From assembly GCA_018660305.1 (NCBI GenBank), contig JABJKO010000114.1:1-6592 (forward strand): 6,592 bases of DNA, in the 5' to 3' direction. The notes beneath the pieces are model-generated. The model did not search any database. It was not told the origin of the DNA and was given only the letters and a program-made list of their open reading frames with translations. Shown piece by piece: positions 1 to 5,295 of the stretch. The position numbers and the translations under genes were made by a program. The first letter of the stretch is position 1. The number at the start of each line of letters is the position of its first letter. Source of the stretch: Rhodospirillaceae bacterium. Its GTDB lineage: Bacteria; Pseudomonadota; Alphaproteobacteria; MPNO01; UBA2964.

Positions 1-7
1 GTAAGCT

Positions 8-1489
8 TTACGACCCCTCGGGCAGTATGTCGGCGAACTTCGCCCGAACGCGATCGTCCAACTCCTTGGATGAGCGCGCGACCGCCGGGAAGGTGTCCTT
101 GTCCTTGAACGGTATGCAGGCATCGACGACGACACGCGAATTGCGGCGGTCTTCGTCGCTGTAGCTCATGGGGTCAAGATGCGTGCTCCAGCAGCCGTTC
201 AGGATATCCAGGCCGTCCTTCGGATCGCAACGCGTGCACATTGCCCAGATCACGTCGTTCATATTCGACGGATCGATATCCTCGTCGACCACGATCACCC
301 AGCGCCCGGCGTAGTTCCCGGCGTGACAGGTCGCCGCCAGCATCCCCGCCTGGGTGGCGTGACCGGGATACATCTGTTTGATCGAAATGACATTGAACAG
401 GCGCCCGGCACCGGATTCGTGGCACCACACACCCTGCACCCCCGGAAGACCGGCCTTTTCGACCTCGTCCCAGATCATTGCCGATTTCACCGTGGCGCGG
501 GCGAAGGTGAAGTTCTCCGGCGGGCGCGATGGAATGGCGAGGGTCAGGATCGGGTTGTTGCGCCAGTACACGCGTTTAATGCGCACGATCGGCAGCATCG
601 ACGCTTCGGACGCGTAATATCCCATGAATTCGCCAAACGGGCCTTCTTCGCGCATCTCGTCGCCATACATCTCCCCTTCCAGCACGATTTCCGCATGGGC
701 CGGGACGGGCAACCCGTGCAATTCGCTGGGGATAACGTCAAGCGCCCGGCCGCGCATACCGCCGGCATAGGCAAATTCATCGACCTCGTGATCGATTTCC
801 TGATGCGATACCAGGAACAGAAGCGGGTCGTGACCGCAGGAAATCAGCACCGGACAGGGTTCGCCCTTGGCGAAATACTTCTCGCTGATCAGCCTGCCCT
901 GCTTGCCCGGCGACATCCAGATGGCCACCGTGTTCTTGTCATGCACCATCACCCGGTAGGTGGCGGAGTTGACCCATCCGGTGTCAGGATCGCGCATGAT
1001 GATGGCATCGTCGGTGCCGATGTAGCGCCCACCATCCAGCTCATGCACAAAGGGCGCGGGGAATTTCCACACGTCGACGTCATCGTCGCGCATCACGTTT
1101 TCCATTACCGGCCCGGTGCTGACTTCCCTCGGCGGGATCAGTTCGAACTTTTTCTTGGAGTTTTCGCGATAGCTCTGCACCAGGTCGATTTCGTCCGTGG
1201 GTTCCGGCAGCCCCAGCACCACGGCCAGCCGCTTAAGCGCGTTGGCGCCGCCCGACAGAATACGGAATCCTTCCGGATAGCCCGGAATGTTATCGAACAG
1301 CATGGCCTTGGCACGGCCGGGATTATCCGCCGCGGTCATCTCGGATATGGCGCCGACCTCCAAATTCCAGTCAGCCCCGTTCACATGGGCGACTTCGCCC
1401 ATCTCGTCAAAAATTTCCAGTAATTCCCGAAGATCCTCGTACCCTTCGTTGCGGCGAACCGGCGCCTTATCCCCTGTGTCCTGTGCCAT
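8..1489 (-). CDS. UbiD-family (prenylated-FMN-type) decarboxylase
   Basis: Predicted cytoplasmic (de)carboxylase of the UbiD family, which uses prenylated FMN to remove or add CO2 on unsaturated or aromatic acids. The 493-residue product matches the usual family length of about 490-500. Seen: N174 and R179 in NSATYR, and E282/E287 in EGPFGEF (282-288). These align by spacing with N168, R173, E277 and E282 of fungal Fdc1; E238 aligns with metal ligand E233. The remaining metal-ligand position, a His in Fdc1, is Gln197 (SPGKQGR). The start at 1489 is chosen because AGGAAAGAG lies just upstream and MAQDTG begins a normal-length protein; the open frame extends 36 codons further, to 1597, but through the divergent promoter region. 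It is transcribed away from the LysR gene, its likely regulator. No ubiX is in the window. The family is firm; the substrate is unknown, with a phenolic or other aromatic acid as the default guess. Confidence 0.93.
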   Translation of the reverse strand: MAQDTGDKAPVRRNEGYEDLRELLEIFDEMGEVAHVNGADWNLEVGAISEMTAADNPGRAKAMLFDNIPGYPEGFRILSGGANALKRLAVVLGLPEPTDEIDLVQSYRENSKKKFELIPPREVSTGPVMENVMRDDDVDVWKFPAPFVHELDGGRYIGTDDAIIMRDPDTGWVNSATYRVMVHDKNTVAIWMSPGKQGRLISEKYFAKGEPCPVLISCGHDPLLFLVSHQEIDHEVDEFAYAGGMRGRALDVIPSELHGLPVPAHAEIVLEGEMYGDEMREEGPFGEFMGYYASEASMLPIVRIKRVYWRNNPILTLAIPSRPPENFTFARATVKSAMIWDEVEKAGLPGVQGVWCHESGAGRLFNVISIKQMYPGHATQAGMLAATCHAGNYAGRWVIVVDEDIDPSNMNDVIWAMCTRCDPKDGLDILNGCWSTHLDPMSYSDEDRRNSRVVVDACIPFKDKDTFPAVARSSKELDDRVRAKFADILPEGS

Positions 1490-1493
1490 TTTT

Positions 1494-1502
1494 CTCTTTC
1501 CT
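1494..1502 (-). promoter_or_regulatory. Ribosome binding site that decides the UbiD-family start
   Basis: On the minus strand AGGAAAGAG precedes the ATG at 1489 by a few bases. The upstream in-frame ATG at 1597 has no comparable purine-rich site and lies inside the 25-bp palindrome, so this site supports the shorter protein. Confidence 0.6.
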
Positions 1503-1536
1503 GTGGAAATCCTGAAGCCACTAAATTTCTCGGACT

Positions 1537-1556
1537 CTATCAGGGCGATTGGATAG
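1537..1556. promoter_or_regulatory. Weak dyad CTATC-N10-GATAG in the divergent promoter
   Basis: CTATC (1537-1541) and GATAG (1552-1556) are exact inverted 5-mers separated by 10 bp. LysR-type regulators bind interrupted dyads of about this size, often at two places in a divergent promoter, so this could be a secondary site. Five-base arms can easily arise by chance. Confidence 0.25.
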
Positions 1557-1582
1557 CGGCTACGGAGCCAGAACACAAAAAC

Positions 1583-1588
1583 ATTGTA
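1583..1588 (-). promoter_or_regulatory. Candidate -10 element for the UbiD-family gene
   Basis: The minus strand reads TACAAT here, one mismatch from TATAAT and 94 bp before the chosen ATG. The position 17 bp further upstream (1606-1611) reads GTAAAA, which is not a -35 box and lies in the centre of the 25-bp palindrome. That would suit a promoter needing an activator, but the assignment is by eye only. Confidence 0.35.
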
Positions 1589-1595
1589 TTTACCC

Positions 1596-1620
1596 AAGCC
1601 AGAAGTTTTACTTATGGCTT
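1596..1620. promoter_or_regulatory. 25-bp near-perfect palindrome, likely LysR operator
   Basis: Outer arms AAGCCA (1596-1601) and TGGCTT (1615-1620) and inner arms AAGT (1603-1606) and ACTT (1610-1613) share one centre at 1608. Only the pair 1602/1614 mismatches, and TTT forms the middle, so 10 of 11 arm positions pair. The site lies between the divergent UbiD-family and LysR genes, 30 bp before the LysR start, and overlaps the expected -35 region of the decarboxylase promoter. This is where LysR-family proteins typically bind to control themselves and a divergent target. That this LysR protein binds it is inferred. Confidence 0.6.
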
Positions 1621-1650
1621 AATCGGCAACCGAATCTGACACCCAACAGA

Positions 1651-2586
1651 ATGGACATCCGCCAATTGCGTTATTTCGTCTCTGCCGTCGATGTCGGCAG
1701 TGTGACCAACGCAGCCCATCAACTCAATATTTCCCAGCCGGCCCTCGGCCTTCAGATCCGCAAGCTGGAAGACGAGCTAGGCTCTCCCCTTTTGACACGA
1801 CATTCCCGTGGCGTCAGCCTGACCCCTGCCGGCGAAAAACTATACGAACATGCGACCCTGATTTTGCGTCAGACCGAGCGGGCGACCCAGGACATTAGGG
1901 GGTTCGCCGGGCCACCCAGCGGACGCGTTTCCATCGGGCTGACCCCCACGGCTAGTCTGCTGCTCGCGGCGTCGCTGGTGGAAAGATGCCGGGCCGAACT
2001 ACCCAATCTAGCCATCCGGATCAGTGATGGTCACGGTGATCAGAACCTGGCTCTGCTATCCGCCGACCGGCTCGATCTGGCGCTGAGCTATGCCAGCGAC
2101 GACAACCGCGACATCGAATTCATTCCCCTTGTAACCGAAGAGCTGTTTCTGATCTCACCACCGGGGCCAGTTTCCAGCGCCGCTACGGACGTTCCCTTCC
2201 ACGAGTTGGCGAACGCGCCACTGATCCTGCCCAGCCGGCCGAATATATTGAGCACCTTGCTCGAAGACGCGGCCCAATCCACCCAGACACCGCTGGATAT
2301 TATGTACGAGCTCGATTCAATGGAGCCGAAGAAGGAAATGGTCATCCGGGGGCTGGGTCTGACCGTCCTGCCCTACGGCTCCGTCCAGAAGGAAGTCGCC
2401 GACGGCCTGCTGACGGCGCGCCGGATTATCGAACCCGATCTCACCCGTACACTCTATCTTGCCCGGGCCAGGCAACACCCGCGTTCCAAGGCGCGCGATG
2501 CGTTGGAAGCGCTGCCCCTGCGCCTCGTCGCCAATTTATGTGAGACCGAAGACTGGCATTGGCGTCTGGCGCCCGGGAGCACTTAA
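1651..2586 (+). CDS. LysR-family transcriptional regulator (Nac/CynR-like)
   Basis: DNA-binding regulator of 311 residues, a typical length. The N-terminal winged helix-turn-helix (about residues 1-60) reads MDIRQLRYF, then AAHQLNISQPAL (21-32), RKLEDELG and LTPAGEKL, all LysR hallmarks. A linker helix follows, and from about residue 91 (GRVSIGLTPTAS) comes the periplasmic-binding-like effector domain, including DLALSY and GLGLTVLPYG. The wording resembles the Nac/CynR branch. The ATG at 1651 is chosen because the helix-turn-helix begins there as in relatives; an in-frame ATG at 1549 would add 34 unconserved residues across the promoter region. No good Shine-Dalgarno is visible before 1651. 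Divergence from the UbiD-family gene, with a large palindrome between them, makes that gene the probable target, activated by a pathway compound. The effector is unknown. The last dozen residues (WHWRLAPGST) look like an unconserved tail. Confidence 0.93.
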   Translation: MDIRQLRYFVSAVDVGSVTNAAHQLNISQPALGLQIRKLEDELGSPLLTRHSRGVSLTPAGEKLYEHATLILRQTERATQDIRGFAGPPSGRVSIGLTPTASLLLAASLVERCRAELPNLAIRISDGHGDQNLALLSADRLDLALSYASDDNRDIEFIPLVTEELFLISPPGPVSSAATDVPFHELANAPLILPSRPNILSTLLEDAAQSTQTPLDIMYELDSMEPKKEMVIRGLGLTVLPYGSVQKEVADGLLTARRIIEPDLTRTLYLARARQHPRSKARDALEALPLRLVANLCETEDWHWRLAPGST

Positions 2587-2607
2587 TAGATGTGTTGGCG
2601 TGGGGAA

Positions 2608-2645
2608 CCGCGCGAGCGGGCTTAACCGACTGTCCCTACGGGGAC
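2608..2645 (+). terminator. Two tetraloop hairpins after the LysR stop (possible 3' end)
   Basis: In the plus-strand transcript CCGC-GCGA-GCGG (2608-2619) forms a short hairpin with a GNRA loop. GTCCC-TACG-GGGAC (2632-2645) forms a 5-bp hairpin with a C(UACG)G loop; both loop classes are unusually stable. They begin 22 bp after the LysR stop at a convergent junction, and the second lies inside the end of the opposing gene. No U-tract follows, so this is not a classic intrinsic terminator; it may protect the 3' end or pause transcription. Confidence 0.3.
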
Positions 2646-3185
2646 TACGCCATCGCCTTGAGGACTTTCCATCTGGGCCACGTCCGCCTTACGCCGTTCC
2701 GGGATACCCTGTGGCGGTCCCGCTTGGCGACGGCGACGACAGGGGCCAAAAAAACTTTCGCATTTTATAAAAGGCCGCGGGTTTTCAATGAGCGAGATGA
2801 TGCGCTGGTAGAGCGTCTGGGGGACAATTGGTTTTGCCAGAAACTCGTTGGCGCCGGCGTCCCGGGCGTCAATCACGTCCTGATATTCACAACGCCCGGA
2901 CATCATGATAATTGGAACATAGACATTTGGGCTGTCTTCGTCCGTGCGAATAAGTTTAACGACTTCCAGCCCGTTAATGGGCTTGAGCAACCAACTGACG
3001 ATCACAAGGTCGATTTCGTGGTGCCTGTACTCTTCGAAGGCCGTTTCGGAATTGCCGAACTCTAATACGGATTTGCACCCGAACGAATGGAGAATTGAGC
3101 GGGCAATAAGCCGCATGTGCTTATTGCTGTCGATCAGCAGGATCTCTAACCCACTAAGATCATAGTTTGTCTGACCAATCTGCAT
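2622..3185 (-). CDS. Orphan receiver-domain protein lacking the phosphoacceptor Asp
   Basis: A 187-residue stand-alone response-regulator receiver, with no recognisable DNA-binding or enzymatic output domain. Receiver (about 13-135): LEILLIDSNKHMR holds the first acidic-pocket Asp (D19), but the second acidic position is Ser20. The phosphoacceptor position in DLVIVSWLLKPINGLE is Ser64 where relatives have Asp (typically VDWEMP). The Ser/Thr switch (S96 in IMMSGR) and conserved Lys118 in FLAKPI are present. After the receiver comes NPRPF and a basic tail, FFGPCRRRRQ...PERRK, found in many small alphaproteobacterial receivers, then about 20 unconserved residues. It is convergent with the LysR gene and downstream of the hydrolase on the same strand, separated by 217 bp with a terminator-like structure, so probably its own unit. 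Loss of the Asp suggests phosphorylation-independent action, or decay. No partner kinase is visible. Confidence 0.85.
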   Translation of the reverse strand: MQIGQTNYDLSGLEILLIDSNKHMRLIARSILHSFGCKSVLEFGNSETAFEEYRHHEIDLVIVSWLLKPINGLEVVKLIRTDEDSPNVYVPIIMMSGRCEYQDVIDARDAGANEFLAKPIVPQTLYQRIISLIENPRPFIKCESFFGPCRRRRQAGPPQGIPERRKADVAQMESPQGDGVVPVGTVG

Positions 3186-3221
3186 TACACCCGCACGGCC
3201 TGATCAACCCCTAAAACACCG

Positions 3222-3240
3222 GCGCAGGAACAACCCGCGC
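3222..3240 (-). other. 7-bp hairpin in the leader of the receiver gene
   Basis: GCGCAGG (3222-3228) and CCCGCGC (3234-3240) pair over seven positions, one a G-U in the minus-strand RNA, around a 5-base loop. It lies 36 bp before the receiver start and directly after the minus-strand T7 tract. If the receiver transcript begins upstream of it, this would be a stable 5' leader hairpin. No known RNA family is recognised. Confidence 0.3.
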
Positions 3241-3241
3241 T

Positions 3242-3295
3242 AAAAAAATACAGTTATTCAGCCATAAGCCTGCCCCATCAAAGGGGACGCTGTAT
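3242..3295 (-). terminator. Terminator-like structure after the hydrolase gene
   Basis: Read on the minus strand, ATACAG (from 3295) pairs with CTGTAT (ending 3248), followed at once by seven Ts (3248-3242, the first shared with the stem). The 36 bases enclosed contain a CCCC-TTTGAT-GGGG hairpin (3286-3273). It lies 108 bp past the hydrolase stop and would end the dehydrogenase-hydrolase transcript before the receiver gene. The outer stem is AT-rich and its loop is long, so strength is uncertain. Confidence 0.4.
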
Positions 3296-3305
3296 GATAT
3301 AAGAG

Positions 3306-3318
3306 TTTGGCCGCCAAA
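3306..3318. promoter_or_regulatory. 13-bp perfect inverted repeat TTTGGC-C-GCCAAA
   Basis: Six-base arms flank a single C in the hydrolase-receiver gap. With a one-base centre it cannot form a good hairpin, so if functional it is a protein-binding site. No matching copy was noticed elsewhere in the window and no promoter is clearly tied to it. Confidence 0.25.
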
Positions 3319-3402
3319 AAGTTAAAACCTGATTTAGGAATTCCATCCTCTTGGGGGCATTCTGTTCCGGGGTAGCCATGGGCATAGGTGTAGCTGAAAT
3401 GG

Positions 3403-4287
3403 TTACAATCCGGCAATAAACCCCTTCAGAGACGCATTAAATGCCCCGGGCTGCTCCCGAAAACAAAAATGACCGGCCCGATTTAGGACACACATCCGGG
3501 CCAACGGTTGATGGCGTGCCACTAAATCAAAAATAACCTCACCCTGGGCAAGGAGCGCCGTGGGATCATTTCTCCCCCACATCACCAAAGTCGGACGCCC
3601 CAGGCCATGATCGCGCAGCCTGGCAAATGTGTCCTCTTTATCTAAATTAAGATTTGGCATGAACTGTCTTGAGCTAAGCCTTTGTTTTTGCATCTTATCG
3701 GCTGCGATCCGACTTTTGGGCAATGCTGCAACCGCGCACACCGTATCAAGCCAGATCTCGGTAATATGGGTTGGGCTATAGGAATAATGTTCGATAATCC
3801 AGCGCTGGCTCTCCCGGCTTAACCGGGGCACCGGCGGATTGGCCAGGACCTGCTGGCTCGCCGGTACGCCTGGCGCGAGGGTGTTGGTGTCCACGATGGT
3901 ACAGGATCGAATTTTATCGGGGTGGTCGAGGGTCAACCGGGCGACCAGATAACCACCGCGTGAATGGCCGGCGATATTGACATTCTCAAGACCCAGAGCC
4001 GCCATAAAATCATAGGCGTGCCGGACGGTGGCGGCCATGGTGTAGTCCCCATCGCAAGCCGGATTGTCGGTAAAACCCTGTCCCAGCTTGTCCACCGCGA
4101 TCACGCGAAAATGCCGGCTGAGACCCGGCATATTCAATTCCCAATCCTCGGCGCATTCCGCCAGATTGGCCGACCCCATATTGCCGCCGTGAAACAAAAC
4201 AAGCGGCTCGCCGTCGCCCGCTTCGAGATAGCGAGTCCGGATTCCGTTCACGTCGATGTATTTTTCCGCTGGCAACGGGTCGCTCAC
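3403..4287 (-). CDS. Alpha/beta hydrolase, meta-cleavage-product-hydrolase-like
   Basis: A 294-residue soluble hydrolase of the alpha/beta fold. Seen: oxyanion-hole HGGN (33-36), nucleophile elbow GHSRGG with Ser109, acid Asp241 in GRNDPT, and catalytic His273 in AGHFCF. HGGN, the DKLGQGFTDNP stretch and the triad spacing resemble MhpC/BphD-type hydrolases, which cut C-C bonds of ring-cleavage products; those usually have GNSMGG or GNAMGG at the elbow, so an ester or lactone hydrolase is also possible. The start is GTG (4285-4287), overlapping the TGA of the upstream dehydrogenase in GTGA; the next Met (residue 37) would remove the first strand and the HGG motif. Its GGAGG ribosome site is buried in a hairpin, suggesting translation coupled to the dehydrogenase. 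The two genes form an operon and probably act in one pathway. No signal peptide is visible. The enzyme class is firm; the substrate is unknown. Confidence 0.92.
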   Translation of the reverse strand: MSDPLPAEKYIDVNGIRTRYLEAGDGEPLVLFHGGNMGSANLAECAEDWELNMPGLSRHFRVIAVDKLGQGFTDNPACDGDYTMAATVRHAYDFMAALGLENVNIAGHSRGGYLVARLTLDHPDKIRSCTIVDTNTLAPGVPASQQVLANPPVPRLSRESQRWIIEHYSYSPTHITEIWLDTVCAVAALPKSRIAADKMQKQRLSSRQFMPNLNLDKEDTFARLRDHGLGRPTLVMWGRNDPTALLAQGEVIFDLVARHQPLARMCVLNRAGHFCFREQPGAFNASLKGFIAGL

Positions 4288-5156
4288 CGGGAGGTTTCCT
4301 CCCAGGTCTTGGTAAGGGGCGTCTCATGGGCTGGCTTGGGAAAGATCGCCTGTTCACGGCACCGTTCGGCCGCCTCGTCCGGGCTCAGCGTGTCGTCCCA
4401 GAAATCCGCCGCATATCGGCACCCCGTGATGCCATCCGACGAAGGTGAGGCCAGCCAGACCGCCATCGGCACAATGATTGTGGGATCCAGACCTCGTCCC
4501 CTGATATCTCCCCAGGCGAATTTGGTGTTCACGAGGCCACCCGGCGACAACGTGTTGACGGTAACGCCCGTGTCGAACATGGATTCCGCCCAGGCAATGG
4601 TCGCCGCCTCCAGCGCCGCCTTGGAGGGGCCATAGGGCGTCAGCGCCTTGCGATGCATGGAGTCAGTCCGTTTGGAAATATTGATGATCCGGCCCCATCC
4701 CGCCTCCAGCATGGGCCGGCTCGCCGCCCAACCCATGAGATACGGGCCCAGCACATTGGTTTCAATCATCTCGCGGAGCCCTTTGGGATCCAGTTCATAG
4801 AGCTTCAGGTCACCATCGCCGCCATGGGCATACCGCCCCGCCATGCCGGCATTGTTGACCAGAACATGAAGGGCGCCAAAAGCCTCGATGGTCCCGGCGA
4901 CGACCCGCTGGCAGTCTGCCTCGTCGGCAACATTGCCGATCAGGGCGATCCCTTTGCCGCCAGCCTGCTCAATGGCACCAAGGGTCTCATTCAGTTCGGC
5001 CTCTATTTCGGCCTGATGTTCATCGGATGCGGACACCGCCGTAATGGTGATACCGGCGGCACCGGCGGCCGCGAATCCGATCGCCATTTCCCGTCCCAGC
5101 CCCCGGGACCCACCGGTTACAAGAACAACTTTCCCCTCCAACGCGCCTGCACTCAT
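4284..5156 (-). CDS. Short-chain dehydrogenase/reductase with variant catalytic site
   Basis: NAD(P)-dependent oxidoreductase of the SDR family, 290 residues, longer than the roughly 250 of classical members because of a C-terminal extension from about residue 250. Rossmann motif TGGSRGLG (14-21), NNAG (101-104), Asn134 in ETNVLG, Tyr175-x3-Lys179 in YGPSK, and SPGG (204-207) are all present. The classical catalytic Ser lies 13 residues before the Tyr; here that position is Lys162, with Ser161 beside it (INISKR). The start at 5156 has GAGG seven bases upstream and gives the normal N-terminus. It is the first gene of a two-gene operon with the hydrolase, overlapping it by 4 bp, and is divergent from the barrel-protein gene. 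It probably oxidises an alcohol or diol, or reduces a carbonyl, in a catabolic route; direction and substrate cannot be read. Confidence 0.92.
   Translation of the reverse strand: MSAGALEGKVVLVTGGSRGLGREMAIGFAAAGAAGITITAVSASDEHQAEIEAELNETLGAIEQAGGKGIALIGNVADEADCQRVVAGTIEAFGALHVLVNNAGMAGRYAHGGDGDLKLYELDPKGLREMIETNVLGPYLMGWAASRPMLEAGWGRIINISKRTDSMHRKALTPYGPSKAALEAATIAWAESMFDTGVTVNTLSPGGLVNTKFAWGDIRGRGLDPTIIVPMAVWLASPSSDGITGCRYAADFWDDTLSPDEAAERCREQAIFPKPAHETPLTKTWEETSR
4285..4303 (-). promoter_or_regulatory. Shine-Dalgarno hairpin at the GTG start of the hydrolase
   Basis: In the minus-strand mRNA GGGAGG (4303-4298), AAA, CCTCCC (4294-4289) form a perfect 6-bp hairpin, then one G and the GTG start (4287-4285). 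The only good Shine-Dalgarno, GGAGG, is paired in the stem. It lies in the last codons of the dehydrogenase gene, whose TGA overlaps the GTG. A ribosome finishing the dehydrogenase would open the stem, so translational coupling is the likely role. Confidence 0.6.
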
Positions 5157-5163
5157 ATGCCTA

Positions 5164-5167
5164 CCTC
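5164..5167 (-). promoter_or_regulatory. Ribosome binding site of the dehydrogenase gene
   Basis: GAGG on the minus strand, seven bases before the ATG at 5156. It supports this start. Confidence 0.5.
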
Positions 5168-5232
5168 GATATTAGAAACAAAATGCTCGTTCAATAAATT
5201 TGACGGCCATCACAAAATACGACAAGACTCTG

Positions 5233-5238
5233 TATGAT
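5233..5238 (+). promoter_or_regulatory. Candidate -10 element for the barrel-protein gene
   Basis: TATGAT, one mismatch from TATAAT, lies 57 bp before the TTG start. The region 17 bp upstream (TCACAA, 5210-5215) is a poor -35 box, and TTGACG at 5200-5205 is too far away at 27 bp. The assignment is tentative. Confidence 0.3.
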
Positions 5239-5267
5239 TTTCCGCAATGAATTGGTAGCATTCGCTC

Positions 5268-5279
5268 CAGTACTGTCAA
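5268..5279 (-). promoter_or_regulatory. Consensus -35 box overlapping an 8-bp palindrome
   Basis: The minus strand reads TTGACA (5279-5274), a perfect -35 hexamer, directed at the dehydrogenase gene. The best -10 at 16-17 bp spacing is poor (TACCAA or ACCAAT, about 5251-5257). The palindrome CAGTACTG (5268-5275) overlaps it and could be an operator, though 8-bp palindromes are common by chance. Confidence 0.3.
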
Positions 5280-5283
5280 TGGA

Positions 5284-5289
5284 AAGGAG
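5284..5289 (+). promoter_or_regulatory. Strong Shine-Dalgarno that fixes a TTG start
   Basis: AAGGAG sits six bases before TTG at 5296. The nearby ATG at 5279 is out of frame with the gene, so this site supports the rare TTG start. Confidence 0.65.
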
Positions 5290-5295
5290 AAGGCG

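Noticed and set aside
179..1423. Long plus-strand open frame (414 codons) opposite the UbiD-family gene
   Set aside because: It is antisense to a clear UbiD coding sequence, rich in His, Arg and Pro as expected of GC-rich shadow frames, and shows no recognisable domain.
1490..1597. 36-codon N-terminal extension of the UbiD-family frame, starting at 1597
   Set aside because: It crosses the divergent promoter region and palindrome, has no visible Shine-Dalgarno, and would add unconserved residues. The start at 1489 has a good ribosome site and gives the normal family length.
1549..1650. 34-codon N-terminal extension of the LysR frame, starting at 1549
   Set aside because: LysR proteins start at or just before the MDIRQLRYF-type sequence; the extra residues are low-quality and overlap regulatory DNA.
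2559..3065. Plus-strand open frame (168 codons) opposite the receiver gene
   Set aside because: The minus strand encodes a clear receiver fold; the plus frame has no recognisable motif and overlaps the LysR end.
3260..3268. CTTATGGCT (minus strand) identical to nine bases of the LysR palindrome (1611-1619)
   Set aside because: A nine-base match can arise by chance in two-strand comparison of a window this size, and it lies inside the terminator-like structure without the other half-site.
3286..3298. GAC-N-CTGTATGAT shared by the gaps at 3286-3298 and 5226-5238
   Set aside because: Twelve of thirteen matching bases is expected by chance among all pairs in a window this size; no gene lies downstream of the first copy on that strand.
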